From assembly GCF_008254045.1 (NCBI RefSeq), contig NZ_CP042425.1:2356001-2420000 (forward strand): DNA of 64,000 nucleotides, read 5' to 3'. The stretch comes from Limnoglobus roseus (lineage in GTDB: Bacteria; Planctomycetota; Planctomycetia; Gemmatales; Gemmataceae). The notes under the pieces were generated by a model, which saw only the letters and a program-made list of their open reading frames with translations, ran no database searches and was not told the origin of the DNA. Numbering within the stretch: position 1 is the first letter of the stretch; every line of letters begins with the position of its first letter. Of this stretch, positions 1 through 8,037 are shown in pieces. The translations under genes were made by a program, and so were the position numbers.

Positions 1-288
1 GGCGGCCCCGGCGATCGTCTCGTAGACGAGGCCGTCGTACCACTGCGGCCCGCCGTGGTCGCCGCCCTTGCCGTCGCGGACCTTGTCGAAGTTGGTGAAC
101 GCCCCGTCCCGCTCGAACTTGGTGAGGCAGTCGTTCGCTGTGGTCGTCCGCCAGACGGCCCGCTTCGGCGACCAGAAGGCGTCGTCGATCCGCACGTCGC
201 GAATCGGCACCGGCGTCAGCGGGTCGGCCCCCGGTGCTGGGACCGCAAGCGTCGCCACTGACGCGACCAACAAGACGAGATTCCGCAT
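1..288 (-). CDS. GH127-like (DUF1680) secreted glycoside hydrolase, N-terminal part
   Basis: Only the first 96 codons are in the window; the gene runs off the left edge. The N-terminus is a hydrophobic signal peptide (MRNLVLLVASVATLAVPAPGA). The stretch VRIDDAFWSPKRAVWRT, followed by an aromatic WYDGLVYETIAG segment, resembles the start of the GH127/DUF1680 beta-L-arabinofuranosidase-like family, whose catalytic residues would lie outside the window. It follows two SDR genes on the same strand with a 33-bp gap, which suggests one operon for pentose-containing glycans, with export of this enzyme. The start is the only ATG ahead of the signal peptide. The family call rests on a short N-terminal match, so substrate is not assigned. 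Confidence 0.6.
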   Translation of the reverse strand, partial: MRNLVLLVASVATLAVPAPGADPLTPVPIRDVRIDDAFWSPKRAVWRTTTANDCLTKFERDGAFTNFDKVRDGKGGDHGGPQWYDGLVYETIAGAA

Positions 289-321
289 CGTGATTCTCCC
301 CGGCCCCGCGTGTGGGTCATC

Positions 322-1119
322 TCACCAGTGCATGACGAAGCCGCCGTCCACGTTGATCGTCTGGCCGGTTACCTGGGCGGCCCGCTCCGACGACAGGAAC
401 ACGATCGTGTCGGCGATGTCGGCCGGCGACTGCCACCGGCCGAGCGGCACGATGGTCTTGACCTTCCGGCCCGCCCACTCCTCGTAGGTCAGTCGCTCGG
501 CTTCCGGCTGCTGGTCGTGCCACGCCTGCCAGACGGATCGGTTCAGCGGCGTCTGCACCATGCCGGGGCAGACGGTGTTCACTCGCACGCCGTGCGGGGC
601 CAAGTCCTTCGCCATGCACTGGGCGAAGTTGATGTTGGCTGCCTTCGCGGCACTGTACGGCGGGTCGGTCTGCGACCCGATCTGGCCGGCCACCGACGCC
701 AGAAAGACGAACGTGCCGCGGCCGGCCGCGGCCATCGCCGGGGCGAAGGCGTGGGCCACGTTGACCATGCCCATCACGTTGATTTCTAGCGATCGCGGCC
801 AGTCGGCCGGCGACAGGTTGGTGAACGGGAAGCCGAACTTGCCCGACCCGACGGCCGCACAGTGGACGACGTGATCGACGGCCGACAGCTGCCCAGCCGC
901 CGACCGCACCGCTTCGAAGTCAGTCACGTCCACGCGAACACCAGTGGCCGGCACGTTGAACCGGCGGGCCAGGTCTGCCGCGACTTCGGTCACGGTCGGC
1001 GACACGTCCCACAGGGCAACACCGCAGCCTTCGGCCGCGAACGCCTCGGCCGCCGCCAGCCCAATGCCGCTGCCGCCGCCGGTGACGACCGCCGTGTGCC
1101 CGGCGAGTTTCAGGTCCAT
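322..1119 (-). CDS. SDR family oxidoreductase
   Basis: A 265-residue classical short-chain dehydrogenase/reductase. The Rossmann nucleotide motif TGGGSGIG lies near residue 14, the active-site Ser is in FLASVAGQIG, and the catalytic Tyr and Lys are in YSAAKAAN. The C-terminal VTGQTINVDGGF segment is typical of the family. The ATG at 1119 places the Rossmann motif at the usual distance from the start. It is 14 bp downstream of a second SDR gene and upstream of a GH127-like gene on the same strand, so a role in oxidising or reducing a sugar or sugar acid is likely. The exact substrate cannot be read from the sequence. Confidence 0.85.
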   Translation of the reverse strand: MDLKLAGHTAVVTGGGSGIGLAAAEAFAAEGCGVALWDVSPTVTEVAADLARRFNVPATGVRVDVTDFEAVRSAAGQLSAVDHVVHCAAVGSGKFGFPFTNLSPADWPRSLEINVMGMVNVAHAFAPAMAAAGRGTFVFLASVAGQIGSQTDPPYSAAKAANINFAQCMAKDLAPHGVRVNTVCPGMVQTPLNRSVWQAWHDQQPEAERLTYEEWAGRKVKTIVPLGRWQSPADIADTIVFLSSERAAQVTGQTINVDGGFVMHW

Positions 1120-1133
1120 CGCGTGAGACTCCG

Positions 1134-1901
1134 TTAGTGGGCGATGTAGCCGCCGTCCATCGACAGGATCGCCCCGGTGAAGAAACTGGCCCAGTCGCTC
1201 GCCAGGTACGTGAAGAACCCGGCGACCTCGGCGGCTGTGGCCACGCGGCCGATCGGGTGGTTGTTCCTCAGCATGGCCCAGAAGGCGGCCTCGTCGCTGA
1301 ACTGCTTGGCCGATTGCTGTACGATCGGCGTGTCCACGGTCCCGAGGGCGACGGCGTTCACGCGGATGCCGTGCGGGGCGTACTCGACGGCCATCTGCCG
1401 GGTCAGTTGGTGCAACGCCCCCTTCGACGGGCCGTATGCCCCCTGCCCGACGATGCCGACGTGGCCGGAGATCGACCCGGTGTTGAGGATCACCCCTGCC
1501 TTCTGCCGAAGCATGACGGGCACGACGTGGCGGGCAGAAAAGTACAGGGCCTTCACGTTCGTGTTCATGACGAAGTCCCACTCCTCCGGCGTGTGCTCGT
1601 GGATCGGCTTGACGAGGGCCACGCCGGCGTTGTTCACCAGCACGTCGATGCGGCCGAACTTCTCCGTCGCGACGGCCGCGTACTCCTTCGCCGTATCGTC
1701 TTTCCCCACGTCACCGCGGACGTAGACGACGCTGTCCGACCGCTCGGCGAGCAGCTTCTGCAACTCCGGCGGGGCCGGTGACAGGTCCACGGCGACGAGG
1801 CCGGTCAGGCCGGATGCGACGTACTGTAAGGCCGTCGCCAAACCGACGCCGGACGCCGCCCCGGTGACGATGGCCGTCTTGCCGGCAAGAGTGATCTGCA
1901 T
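1134..1901 (-). CDS. SDR family oxidoreductase
   Basis: A 255-residue classical SDR with TGAASGVG near residue 12, NNAG in VLVNNAGVAL, Ser in NTGSISGHVG and the catalytic pair in YGPSKGAL. The C-terminus GAILSMDGGYIAH fits the family. The start at 1901 is preceded by a purine-rich GGAGAAGAGA ribosome site; a longer upstream reading lacks homology. It is the first gene of the minus-strand set SDR-SDR-GH127 and is divergent from a XylR-like regulator, the usual arrangement for a regulator controlling a pentose or uronate pathway. The substrate is unknown. The two SDRs are not near-identical, so they probably catalyse different steps. Confidence 0.85.
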   Translation of the reverse strand: MQITLAGKTAIVTGAASGVGLATALQYVASGLTGLVAVDLSPAPPELQKLLAERSDSVVYVRGDVGKDDTAKEYAAVATEKFGRIDVLVNNAGVALVKPIHEHTPEEWDFVMNTNVKALYFSARHVVPVMLRQKAGVILNTGSISGHVGIVGQGAYGPSKGALHQLTRQMAVEYAPHGIRVNAVALGTVDTPIVQQSAKQFSDEAAFWAMLRNNHPIGRVATAAEVAGFFTYLASDWASFFTGAILSMDGGYIAH

Positions 1902-2188
1902 GGGTCTCTTCTCCGATTGCCGCAGCCGTGTGTCGGACGAGCGCGTTGCCGACGTACCAAGATTATCCAGGCTGGGCCACTCGTAGCTATACGATTTGCG
2001 GTCAAAAGAATATGATCTGTTGCGCGACGGGACGACGACCCCGACCGGTCCGGCCACGGCATCATTCGGCTCGAATGCCCTGGGAAATCGCCACGAAGAA
2101 GGTTCGGCCGCCGGCCATTATCCCACTCCAAGGGCAGGCCGGTACGGCCGAGACTATAATTCTTCTCCCACGCTTCGGAGCCTTCACG
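1902..2188. promoter_or_regulatory. Divergent promoter region between SDR operon and xylR-like gene
   Basis: This 287-bp intergenic stretch must hold both divergent promoters. A perfect TATAAT at 2155-2160 lies 29 bp upstream of the regulator ATG and is a plausible -10 box; no clear -35 is visible. The AT-richer patch around 1990-2015 is a candidate for the opposite promoter. No convincing palindromic operator was found by eye. Confidence 0.3.
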
Positions 2189-3403
2189 ATGGCCGTTCGC
2201 GGCGAGAAACGGGCCGGTGATCCGCCGTCGCGGCCCCACGTCGCACTGCTCGTCGAGATGTCGGGCATCTACGGCCGTCGCATCCTGGAAGGCGTCCGCC
2301 GCCACCAGCGGCTCCGCGGGTCGTGGTCCATCTTCCTGGATCAGCGAGAGCTCCGATCCCCGCCGCCGCCGTGGCTCTTGCACCACCGCTGGGACGGGAT
2401 CATCTGCCGTTCGACCACCCCGGCGCTGGCGCGGGCGTTCCGCCGGTCCCGCACCCCGGTTGTCGACTTGAACGACCTGTACGGTGGCCTCGGCCTGCCC
2501 CGCATCCGCTCGGACATGCACGCGATCGGCCGCCTCGGTGCCGCCCACTTGGCTGAACGTGGCTACCGGCAGTTTGCCTTCTGCGGGTTCTCCGGCGAGG
2601 TGTGGTCAGCCGAGCGACTCGACGGGTTCCGCGCGGCCCTCGGCGGGGCGGTCGTACACGAATTCCACTCTCCGTGGCGGGGGCCGCACGCGCCGGTCTG
2701 GGACCGCGACCAAGGCCGCCTCGCCGCGTGGCTCGCCCGGCTGCCAAAGCCCGTCGGCCTGATGGCCTGCAACGACGTCCGCGGGCAGCACGTGCTGAAC
2801 GCTTGCAAGTCGGCCAGCGTGGCGGTGCCGGAGCAGGCCGCCGTCGTGGGCGTGGACGACGATCAAGTGTTGTGTGAGTTGTGCAGCCCGCAACTGTCGA
2901 GCGTGCGGCCGAACGCCGAGCGGATCGGCTACGAGGCCGCGGAACTGCTCGAACAACTGATGGCCGGGGTTCCCCTCGCCCCTGTGGATCGGCGGATCGA
3001 ACCGCTCGATGTTGTCACCCGCCTCTCGTCCGACTCCGTCGGGATCGACGACCCCGACGTGGCTGCGGCCGTCACCCTGATTCGGGCGGAGGCCTGTTCC
3101 GGCCTGACCGTCCCGCGTCTGATCGCGCGGCTCGCCGTCTCGCGCAGCCAACTGGAACGCCGGTTCCGCGCGTACCTCGGACGGTCGCCTCAGGCGGAGA
3201 TTCGCGCGACCCAGATCCGCCGCGCCAGGCAACTCCTGACCGAGTCCGACCTGCCGCTCTCGGCGGTCGCCAAGATGTCCGGCTTCTCGTACCCCGAGTA
3301 CATGAGCGCCGTGTTCCGTCGGCTGACGGGCACTACCCCGGGTGCGTACCGGAAGGCCGAAACGGCCCGCGGCGGTCGGCTAAATCCGGAAGGTCAGCGG
3401 TAA
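2189..3403 (+). CDS. XylR-like AraC-family transcriptional regulator with LacI-type sensor domain
   Basis: A 404-residue two-domain regulator. Residues about 10-290 form a periplasmic-binding-protein/LacI-like ligand domain, with the signature MACNDVRGQHVLNACK and VVGVDDDQVLCELCSPQLSS near residues 190-235. Residues about 300-395 are an AraC-type double helix-turn-helix, visible in VSRSQLERRFRAYLGRSP and FSYPEYMSAVFRRLTG. This order is that of XylR-type D-xylose regulators, common in planctomycetes near glycan-degradation genes. ATG 2189 was chosen because homology begins just after it; the upstream in-frame extension has no family character. It is divergent from the SDR-SDR-GH127 set and probably regulates it in response to a sugar. 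Confidence 0.85.
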   Translation: MAVRGEKRAGDPPSRPHVALLVEMSGIYGRRILEGVRRHQRLRGSWSIFLDQRELRSPPPPWLLHHRWDGIICRSTTPALARAFRRSRTPVVDLNDLYGGLGLPRIRSDMHAIGRLGAAHLAERGYRQFAFCGFSGEVWSAERLDGFRAALGGAVVHEFHSPWRGPHAPVWDRDQGRLAAWLARLPKPVGLMACNDVRGQHVLNACKSASVAVPEQAAVVGVDDDQVLCELCSPQLSSVRPNAERIGYEAAELLEQLMAGVPLAPVDRRIEPLDVVTRLSSDSVGIDDPDVAAAVTLIRAEACSGLTVPRLIARLAVSRSQLERRFRAYLGRSPQAEIRATQIRRARQLLTESDLPLSAVAKMSGFSYPEYMSAVFRRLTGTTPGAYRKAETARGGRLNPEGQR

Positions 3404-3538
3404 CGCCCCCGCGGACGCCGTCAACCATGGAGCCACTTTCACACTCGCGCGACTAACCTATTCTGGGAGAGCGGAAGAGTTGAACCCGGATACCTTGGTA
3501 ACGGCCCCGAGGCGATTTTTGCGGGGCATCGCATTCGT

Positions 3539-3958
3539 GTGAGGTGGCGCGGCGTGTACTGCCCTCACAAGACAGTGTTCGAGGTGGGGTCCTTCCACAC
3601 TGACTTCGGGGCGAGCAAGAAGAAGTTCATCACCCCGGTCATCGACTTCGACCTGGGGGACGAACCGAAGTCCAACATACCCAACGCCTCGGCGAGGCTC
3701 GGCAATGCCCACTTCTCAGTCCACTGGACGGGCACGCTCGTCGCCCCGGCGACGGGGCAGTTCGCCTGCGCCAGAGCGGCCGGGTGCGGGTGCAGATCGG
3801 GGAGGTCAAGGTGACCGACAAGGCCGACCACAAGCGCGGGGAGGCTGAAGGTGTCGTTGCGTTGACCTAGGGAAGGATACCCGATTCGGGCCGAGTACAT
3901 GCACCTCGATGGCGGGTCGGACGTTAAGAAGCGTGTGTTCCGTCTTGTCCAACAGTGA
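3539..3958 (+). pseudogene. Decayed PA14-domain protein fragment
   Basis: The reading starting at 3539 contains IDFDLGDEP and HFSVHWTGTLVAPATGQF, the core of a PA14 carbohydrate-binding domain. It then loses frame near 3770. The next frame reads GRVRVQIGEVKVTDKADHK up to a stop near 3870, and a third frame gives YPIRAEYMHLDGGSDVKKR, the typical end of a PA14 domain, stopping at 3956-3958. Two frame changes within one recognisable domain, with no complete flanking protein, mark this as a relic of a larger planctomycete PA14 protein. The remaining bases from 3404 to 3538 show no gene. Confidence 0.6.
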
Positions 3959-3989
3959 GTCAGAAGACACAGCCACAATTATTCTTTTG

Positions 3990-4075
3990 ACGCGATTGCC
4001 GGTAGGCCCAGCGTGAATCGGCTTCCACTGTTTTCGTCCGTTTGCTACGCCATCTCGGGCAGAACTCGGACAAAT
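3990..4075 (+). repeat. Dispersed ~90-bp repeat, copy A
   Basis: This segment begins with ACGCGATTGCCGGT, contains TTTTCGTCCGTTT and ends in CAGAACTCGGACAA. It matches 45393-45488 in the same orientation, with point differences and about 10 extra bases in the other copy. Neither copy lies in an intact gene. The function is unknown; a link to an integration site is suggested by the neighbourhood of the second copy. Confidence 0.55.
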
Positions 4076-4359
4076 TCATTGTGAATGAAACGCTACGTCG
4101 AATGTCCATCGGCACACACGCAGTGTCGTGCTTTGTCAATGAGTCGGTGGTTCCTTTGTCCCGGTCAGTCGTCCCAGGGCGGTCTCGACATCCGGGACAG
4201 CCGGAACTCATGGCCGTCGCCGGCCAACACCCGGAAGGCGTCTCGTGCGGCCGCCGACCGCACGGACCGAGGCCGATAGACTAACACCGACGCGGCCCTC
4301 CGTCGGAGCCGTTAGAGCAGTCAAATTTTTGAGAGGGCACGCATGTCGCCCGCTGATCT
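4076..4359. other. Intergenic region with possible short leader peptide
   Basis: No gene is recognisable in most of this stretch. Near its end a good ribosome site, GAGAGGG (4331-4337), precedes ATG 4343, which opens a six-residue peptide (MSPADL). Its TGA stop at 4361-4363 overlaps the ATG (4360-4362) of the transporter gene as ATGA. This could couple translation of the transporter to a short leader, or the ribosome site may simply be spaced far from the true start. Confidence 0.3.
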
Positions 4360-5196
4360 ATGAGCCCTTGGGTTGCCGGCCTGGTCCTCTTCTCGGCGGT
4401 TTTGCACGCATCGTGGAACGCCCTCCTCAAAGGCGGCAGCGACCGGCTGCATTCGATCACGGTGATGGCGTGGGCGGCGGGCCTCGCCTCCGCCGTTTGC
4501 GTGCCCTTCCTACCGGTCCCCTATGCGGAGAGCTGGGTTTACATCCTTCTCTCGGTCGCACTCCACGTCGCGTACAACCTGCTACTGGTGGCGTCTTACC
4601 GGCACGGCGACCTCGGTGTGATCTATCCGGTCGCTCGCGGATCGTCCCCAATGCTGGTGGCCGCCGGTGCGGCGGTCGTCGCGGGTGAACGGCTCGACAT
4701 CATTACTCTCGCCGGGATCGCGCTGGTCTGCGGCGGGATATTTGGCCTGGCCCGCGAAGCGCGGGGCGGCAAACTGTCGCAGGTCATCGTCCCCGCCGTG
4801 CTGACGGGAGTGACGATCGCGGGCTACACCGTCATCGACGGGCTGGGCAGCCGGGCGTCGGGCAACTCCTGGGCGTATGCCGCGTGGTTGTTCATCCTCA
4901 ACGGTCTGTCGATGATTCCGGTATGGGCCTGGCGATGGACGGCCGAAACCCGCATCCGACTCGATACCCCGACGCTGCGGTCGGCCGCAGGAGGGACGGT
5001 GTCGCTTGTGGCATACGCAATCGTCATCTCGGCGGCGACCATCAGCCCGATGGGGCCGGTCTCGGCGCTGAGGGAATCGAGCGTCGTGGTCGCGGCCGTT
5101 CTCGGGTGGCTGTTCCTCGGCGAGCGGCTCGGGTGGCGGCGTTTGGTCGCGTGCCTGGTCGTGGCGGTGGGCGCGGCGTGCCTTGGTTTGCGGTAA
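4360..5196 (+). CDS. EamA/DMT-family transporter
   Basis: A 278-residue integral membrane protein with about ten hydrophobic segments arranged as two halves, as in the drug/metabolite transporter superfamily. The first half contains LHASWNALLKGG and AYNLLLVASYRHGDLGVIYPVARG; the second contains ALRESSVVVAAVLGWLFLGERLG. These are typical EamA signatures. It should act in the cytoplasmic membrane as an exporter or permease of small metabolites; the substrate is not predictable. The ATG at 4360 starts directly at the first helix and overlaps the stop of a possible leader peptide. Its stop abuts the stop of the convergent TetR gene with no spacer. Confidence 0.8.
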   Translation: MSPWVAGLVLFSAVLHASWNALLKGGSDRLHSITVMAWAAGLASAVCVPFLPVPYAESWVYILLSVALHVAYNLLLVASYRHGDLGVIYPVARGSSPMLVAAGAAVVAGERLDIITLAGIALVCGGIFGLAREARGGKLSQVIVPAVLTGVTIAGYTVIDGLGSRASGNSWAYAAWLFILNGLSMIPVWAWRWTAETRIRLDTPTLRSAAGGTVSLVAYAIVISAATISPMGPVSALRESSVVVAAVLGWLFLGERLGWRRLVACLVVAVGAACLGLR

Positions 5197-5772
5197 CTAC
5201 CGGGCGGTATCGCCCCGCCCGAGCGACTTGGAAGCCGCATTCAGGATTTCATCCGATAAGTCCGGGTCGTCGACCGCCCGAGCCATCACCACGGCCCCCA
5301 CGAGTGTCGCCAGCATGGCGAGACCATCCTCTCGCCGACCGGACTCGGTGTTTTCCTGAGAATTTGCCGTCAGCACGCCGAGCAGCGGGCGCACCCCGGC
5401 GGTGAACGCCCTGCGAACCCGCTCACTTCCACGCCCCGCCTCCGTACCCAGTGCGGACATCGCGCATCCCTCGCCGGGGTTGTCGCGGTGCTTCGCAGAG
5501 AGGTAGTGGGAGACGATCGGGGCCAGTGACGCACCCTTCTGGGCGAGGGCGGTCCACCGCTCCAGAGACTTGGCCAGTGCCCGCTCGCAGACCTCGGCGA
5601 CGAGTTCGTCCTTCGACGCGAAGTGGCCGTAGAACCCGCCGTGCGTGAGCCCGGCCGCCCGCGTGACGGCGTCCACGCCGACGCCCTCGAACCCGCTCTC
5701 CCGGAAGAGTCGCGACGCGGCGGCGAGAATGGCCTCGCGATTCTCCTCGGCCTGCTTACGGCTGACTCTCAT
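5197..5772 (-). CDS. TetR/AcrR-family transcriptional regulator
   Basis: A 191-residue repressor-type protein. The N-terminal helix-turn-helix (residues about 10-55) shows ILAAASRLFRESGFEGVGVD and LTHGGFYGHFASKDEL, the TetR consensus. The C-terminal ligand-binding region contains NPGEGCAMSALGTEAGR, as in the AcrR-like subgroup. It is divergent from an MFS transporter gene across a 106-bp gap that holds a perfect 13-bp inverted repeat over both promoters. It therefore probably represses itself and the transporter operon and is released by a compound the transporter exports. Confidence 0.88.
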   Translation of the reverse strand: MRVSRKQAEENREAILAAASRLFRESGFEGVGVDAVTRAAGLTHGGFYGHFASKDELVAEVCERALAKSLERWTALAQKGASLAPIVSHYLSAKHRDNPGEGCAMSALGTEAGRGSERVRRAFTAGVRPLLGVLTANSQENTESGRREDGLAMLATLVGAVVMARAVDDPDLSDEILNAASKSLGRGDTAR

Positions 5773-5794
5773 GAACGCGCTCCCCGGGTGCTTC

Positions 5795-5848
5795 TTGACA
5801 GTTTACATGACGACCGTAATTATTATTCATGACGTTCGTCATGTAAAC
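5795..5848. promoter_or_regulatory. Divergent promoters overlapped by TetR operator palindromes
   Basis: The arms GTTTACATGACGA (5801-5813) and TCGTCATGTAAAC (5836-5848) are perfect inverted repeats. A second, inner palindrome is CATGACG-TT-CGTCATG (5828-5843). A rightward promoter can be read as TTGACA (5795-5800), a 17-bp spacer and AATTAT (5818-5823). A leftward promoter can be read as TTTACA (complement of 5842-5847) with an AT-rich -10 in the central TAATAATAATT region. The repressor would cover both promoters at once. The repeats are seen directly; binding by the adjacent TetR protein is inferred. Confidence 0.65.
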
Positions 5849-5878
5849 AGGAAGCCGCCCGATTGCCGAGGGAAGACC

Positions 5879-7171
5879 GTGTACCAGAATCGACCGCCTC
5901 GCCTGCACTACGCCTGGGTGGTTGCGGGCCTGACGTTCCTGATCCTGCTCGTATCCGCCGGGGTGCGTTCCACGCCCGGCGTGCTCATCGTCCCCCTTGA
6001 ACGCGAGTTCGGCTGGAGCCGCGCCACGATCTCCTCCGCGGTGTCCGTGAACCTGCTGCTGTACGGGCTGATCGGCCCGTTCGCGGCGGCGCTCATGGCC
6101 AACCTCGGGGTGCGTCGCACGGTCGTCCTGTCGCTGACTGTCGTGTGCGCGGGCGTCGCCCTCACGTCGCTGATGACGACTCCGTGGGAGTTGGTGCTCC
6201 TTTGGGGCGTAGTGGTGGGCGGGGGGACCGGGATGACGGCCCTCGTGCTCGGGGCGACCGTCGTGAACCGCTGGTTCGCCGAACGCCGAGGGCTCGTGCT
6301 CGGGGTGCTGACGGCCAGCGCGGCTACTGGCCAGCTCGTGTTCCTCCCGTTGCTCGCGGCGCTGATCCAGGAGCACGGGTGGCGGTCCGCGGTGTGGGTC
6401 GTGGCCGGTGCGGCCGCTCTGATCGTCCCGCTTATCGCGCTGCTGTTCCGGGATTGGCCAGTCGATGTGGGCCTGCGCCCGTACGGTGCTAAGGGCGAAG
6501 TCGAGGCGCGCCCGGCCGTTTCCGCCAACCCGGTCGCGGTGGCACTCGGCGGGTTGCGGGACGGACTCCGTTCGCGGGATTTCTGGCTCCTGGCGGGCAG
6601 CTTCTTCGTGTGCGGGGCGAGTACCAATGGGCTAGTCGGGACGCACCTGATCCCGGCGTGCGTGGACCAGGGCATCCCCGAAGTCAGGGCGGCGGCGTTG
6701 CTGGCCATGATGGGGCTGTTCGACCTGGTGGGCACCACCCTCTCGGGCTGGCTTTCGGACCGGTGGGACAACCGCAAGCTGTTGTGCTGGTACTACGGGC
6801 TGCGGGGTTTGTCCCTGATCTATTTGCCGTTCGCGCTCGGCGACACGGGATGGGGGCTGACGGCGTTCGCCGTGTTCTACGGACTGGACTGGATCGCAAC
6901 CGTGCCCCCGACGGTGCGGCTGACGGCGGACACGTTCGGCCGGGCGCGGGCGGGGATCATGTTCGGGTGGATCGTGGCGGCCCACCAGATCGGTGCGGCG
7001 GTGGCGACGCTCGGGGCGGGGAGCGTCCGGGCGTGGATGGGCGACTACGAGCGGGCATTCCTGACGTCCGGGGCGCTTTGCCTGCTCACCGCCGCGATGG
7101 TCCTGCAGATCGGCCGGAAGCGGAAGTCGGCCGCGCCGGGGACAGCAGTACTCGCTGGAGAACCAGCATGA
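5879..7171 (+). CDS. MFS transporter
   Basis: A 430-residue major facilitator protein with about twelve hydrophobic segments. Conserved loop features include the EFGWSRATIS segment after helix 1, as in oxalate/formate-antiporter-like (OFA) and monocarboxylate-type members, and DLVGTTLSGWLSDRWDNRK in the second half. GTG 5879 is chosen because it follows the ribosome site GAGGGAAG and starts just before the first helix; an upstream extension would run through the operator. It is divergent from a TetR regulator, and its stop overlaps the next gene as ATGA, so it is co-translated with a thioredoxin-like protein. It may export an organic acid or drug-like compound. Confidence 0.85.
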   Translation: MYQNRPPRLHYAWVVAGLTFLILLVSAGVRSTPGVLIVPLEREFGWSRATISSAVSVNLLLYGLIGPFAAALMANLGVRRTVVLSLTVVCAGVALTSLMTTPWELVLLWGVVVGGGTGMTALVLGATVVNRWFAERRGLVLGVLTASAATGQLVFLPLLAALIQEHGWRSAVWVVAGAAALIVPLIALLFRDWPVDVGLRPYGAKGEVEARPAVSANPVAVALGGLRDGLRSRDFWLLAGSFFVCGASTNGLVGTHLIPACVDQGIPEVRAAALLAMMGLFDLVGTTLSGWLSDRWDNRKLLCWYYGLRGLSLIYLPFALGDTGWGLTAFAVFYGLDWIATVPPTVRLTADTFGRARAGIMFGWIVAAHQIGAAVATLGAGSVRAWMGDYERAFLTSGALCLLTAAMVLQIGRKRKSAAPGTAVLAGEPA

Positions 7172-7740
7172 GACGAGGCATTGTAACTGGATTGCTCCTC
7201 GCCGCCGCCGCCGCTGCTCTTGTGGCCGCGTACCTGCGGCCGCCGCGTCTGGGCCACCCGGTCACTCCGTTCATGCGATCGGACGCCGAGAGTGAGAAGG
7301 GCAAACTGGTGGCTCGCCTTCTGCTGCCTCTGGATCATCCGGCCGTCGTGGTGTTCATCCTGCCCGGTTGCCCGTGTAGCGAGGCGTTCGAGCCGTTCGT
7401 CGGCCGGCTGCACGAGGCTCACGCGGACAGGGTCGCGGTCGTCGGTGTCGTGGCAGGTGATGCGAGTGCCGCAGACCAGTGGGCGAACAAGTTCCGGTCG
7501 CCCTATCGGATGGTGCCCGATGTGGATCGGGCGATCGCACGGGAGTTCGGGGCGAAGCGGTCCGCGTACACGGCTCTGGTGGTCGGTGGAAAGATTGTCC
7601 GGCTCTGGCCCGGATACTCGGCCGGAATGCTCCGCGAACTGGATGGGATGCTGACGGACGCGACGAAGGCTGCGGAACGGCCAATCGCGGTGGACGGTGC
7701 GCCTGAGCCGCTGACCTCGGGTTGTTTATTGGATGAGTAG
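7168..7740 (+). CDS. Membrane-anchored thioredoxin-fold protein
   Basis: A 190-residue protein with an N-terminal hydrophobic anchor (GLLLAAAAAALVAAYL) and a thioredoxin-like domain. The segment VVVFILPGCPCSEAFEPFVG sits where a redoxin active site is expected, but the cysteines are arranged CPC rather than CxxC. Later ALVVGGKIVRLWPGYSAGML resembles the terminal strands of AhpC/TSA-like folds. It starts inside the stop codon of the MFS gene (ATGA overlap), so the two are translationally coupled and share the TetR-controlled promoter. It likely acts outside the cytoplasmic membrane in peroxide or thiol chemistry. Exact activity is unknown. Confidence 0.6.
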   Translation: MRRGIVTGLLLAAAAAALVAAYLRPPRLGHPVTPFMRSDAESEKGKLVARLLLPLDHPAVVVFILPGCPCSEAFEPFVGRLHEAHADRVAVVGVVAGDASAADQWANKFRSPYRMVPDVDRAIAREFGAKRSAYTALVVGGKIVRLWPGYSAGMLRELDGMLTDATKAAERPIAVDGAPEPLTSGCLLDE

Positions 7741-7751
7741 TTCAGAGTAGG

Positions 7752-8037
7752 TCAACCGGAGATCACGATGTCAGCGAACATCCCCGCATCCTTCCGAAGC
7801 CGCCGCTCGGCGATCTCGAGGTGGCCAGGGGTGAGTTCGATCACGAGGCAATGACGACCGTAGCGGTCGGCGACCAGCCCGGTTGTATCCCCGAAAAATG
7901 TGTCGAGAATCACACCTCGGTGGGCGAGTCCGCGAGGATGCACCGCTCAATCAGTTCGGGCGGGTAAGTGGCGAAATGCGCCTCTTTGAACGAATGCGTC
8001 ACCAGATGACGGGCAAAGTCGGCCCTTGTGCTTCGCG
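7752..8037 (-). pseudogene. C-terminal relic of a site-specific DNA methyltransferase
   Basis: Two minus-strand frames together give the end of an N4/N6 DNA methylase. One (about 8016-7910) reads HSFKEAHFATYPPELIERCI, the other (7943-7752) reads ILDTFFGDTTGLVADRYGRH followed by CLVIELTPGHLEIAERRL. These correspond to the AHFATFPP motif and the SAM-binding DPFxGxGTT-like motif of MTases, the latter degraded. A frame change separates them and no N-terminal part exists, since the next gene ends at 8038. It is a truncated, inactive gene. Confidence 0.65.
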
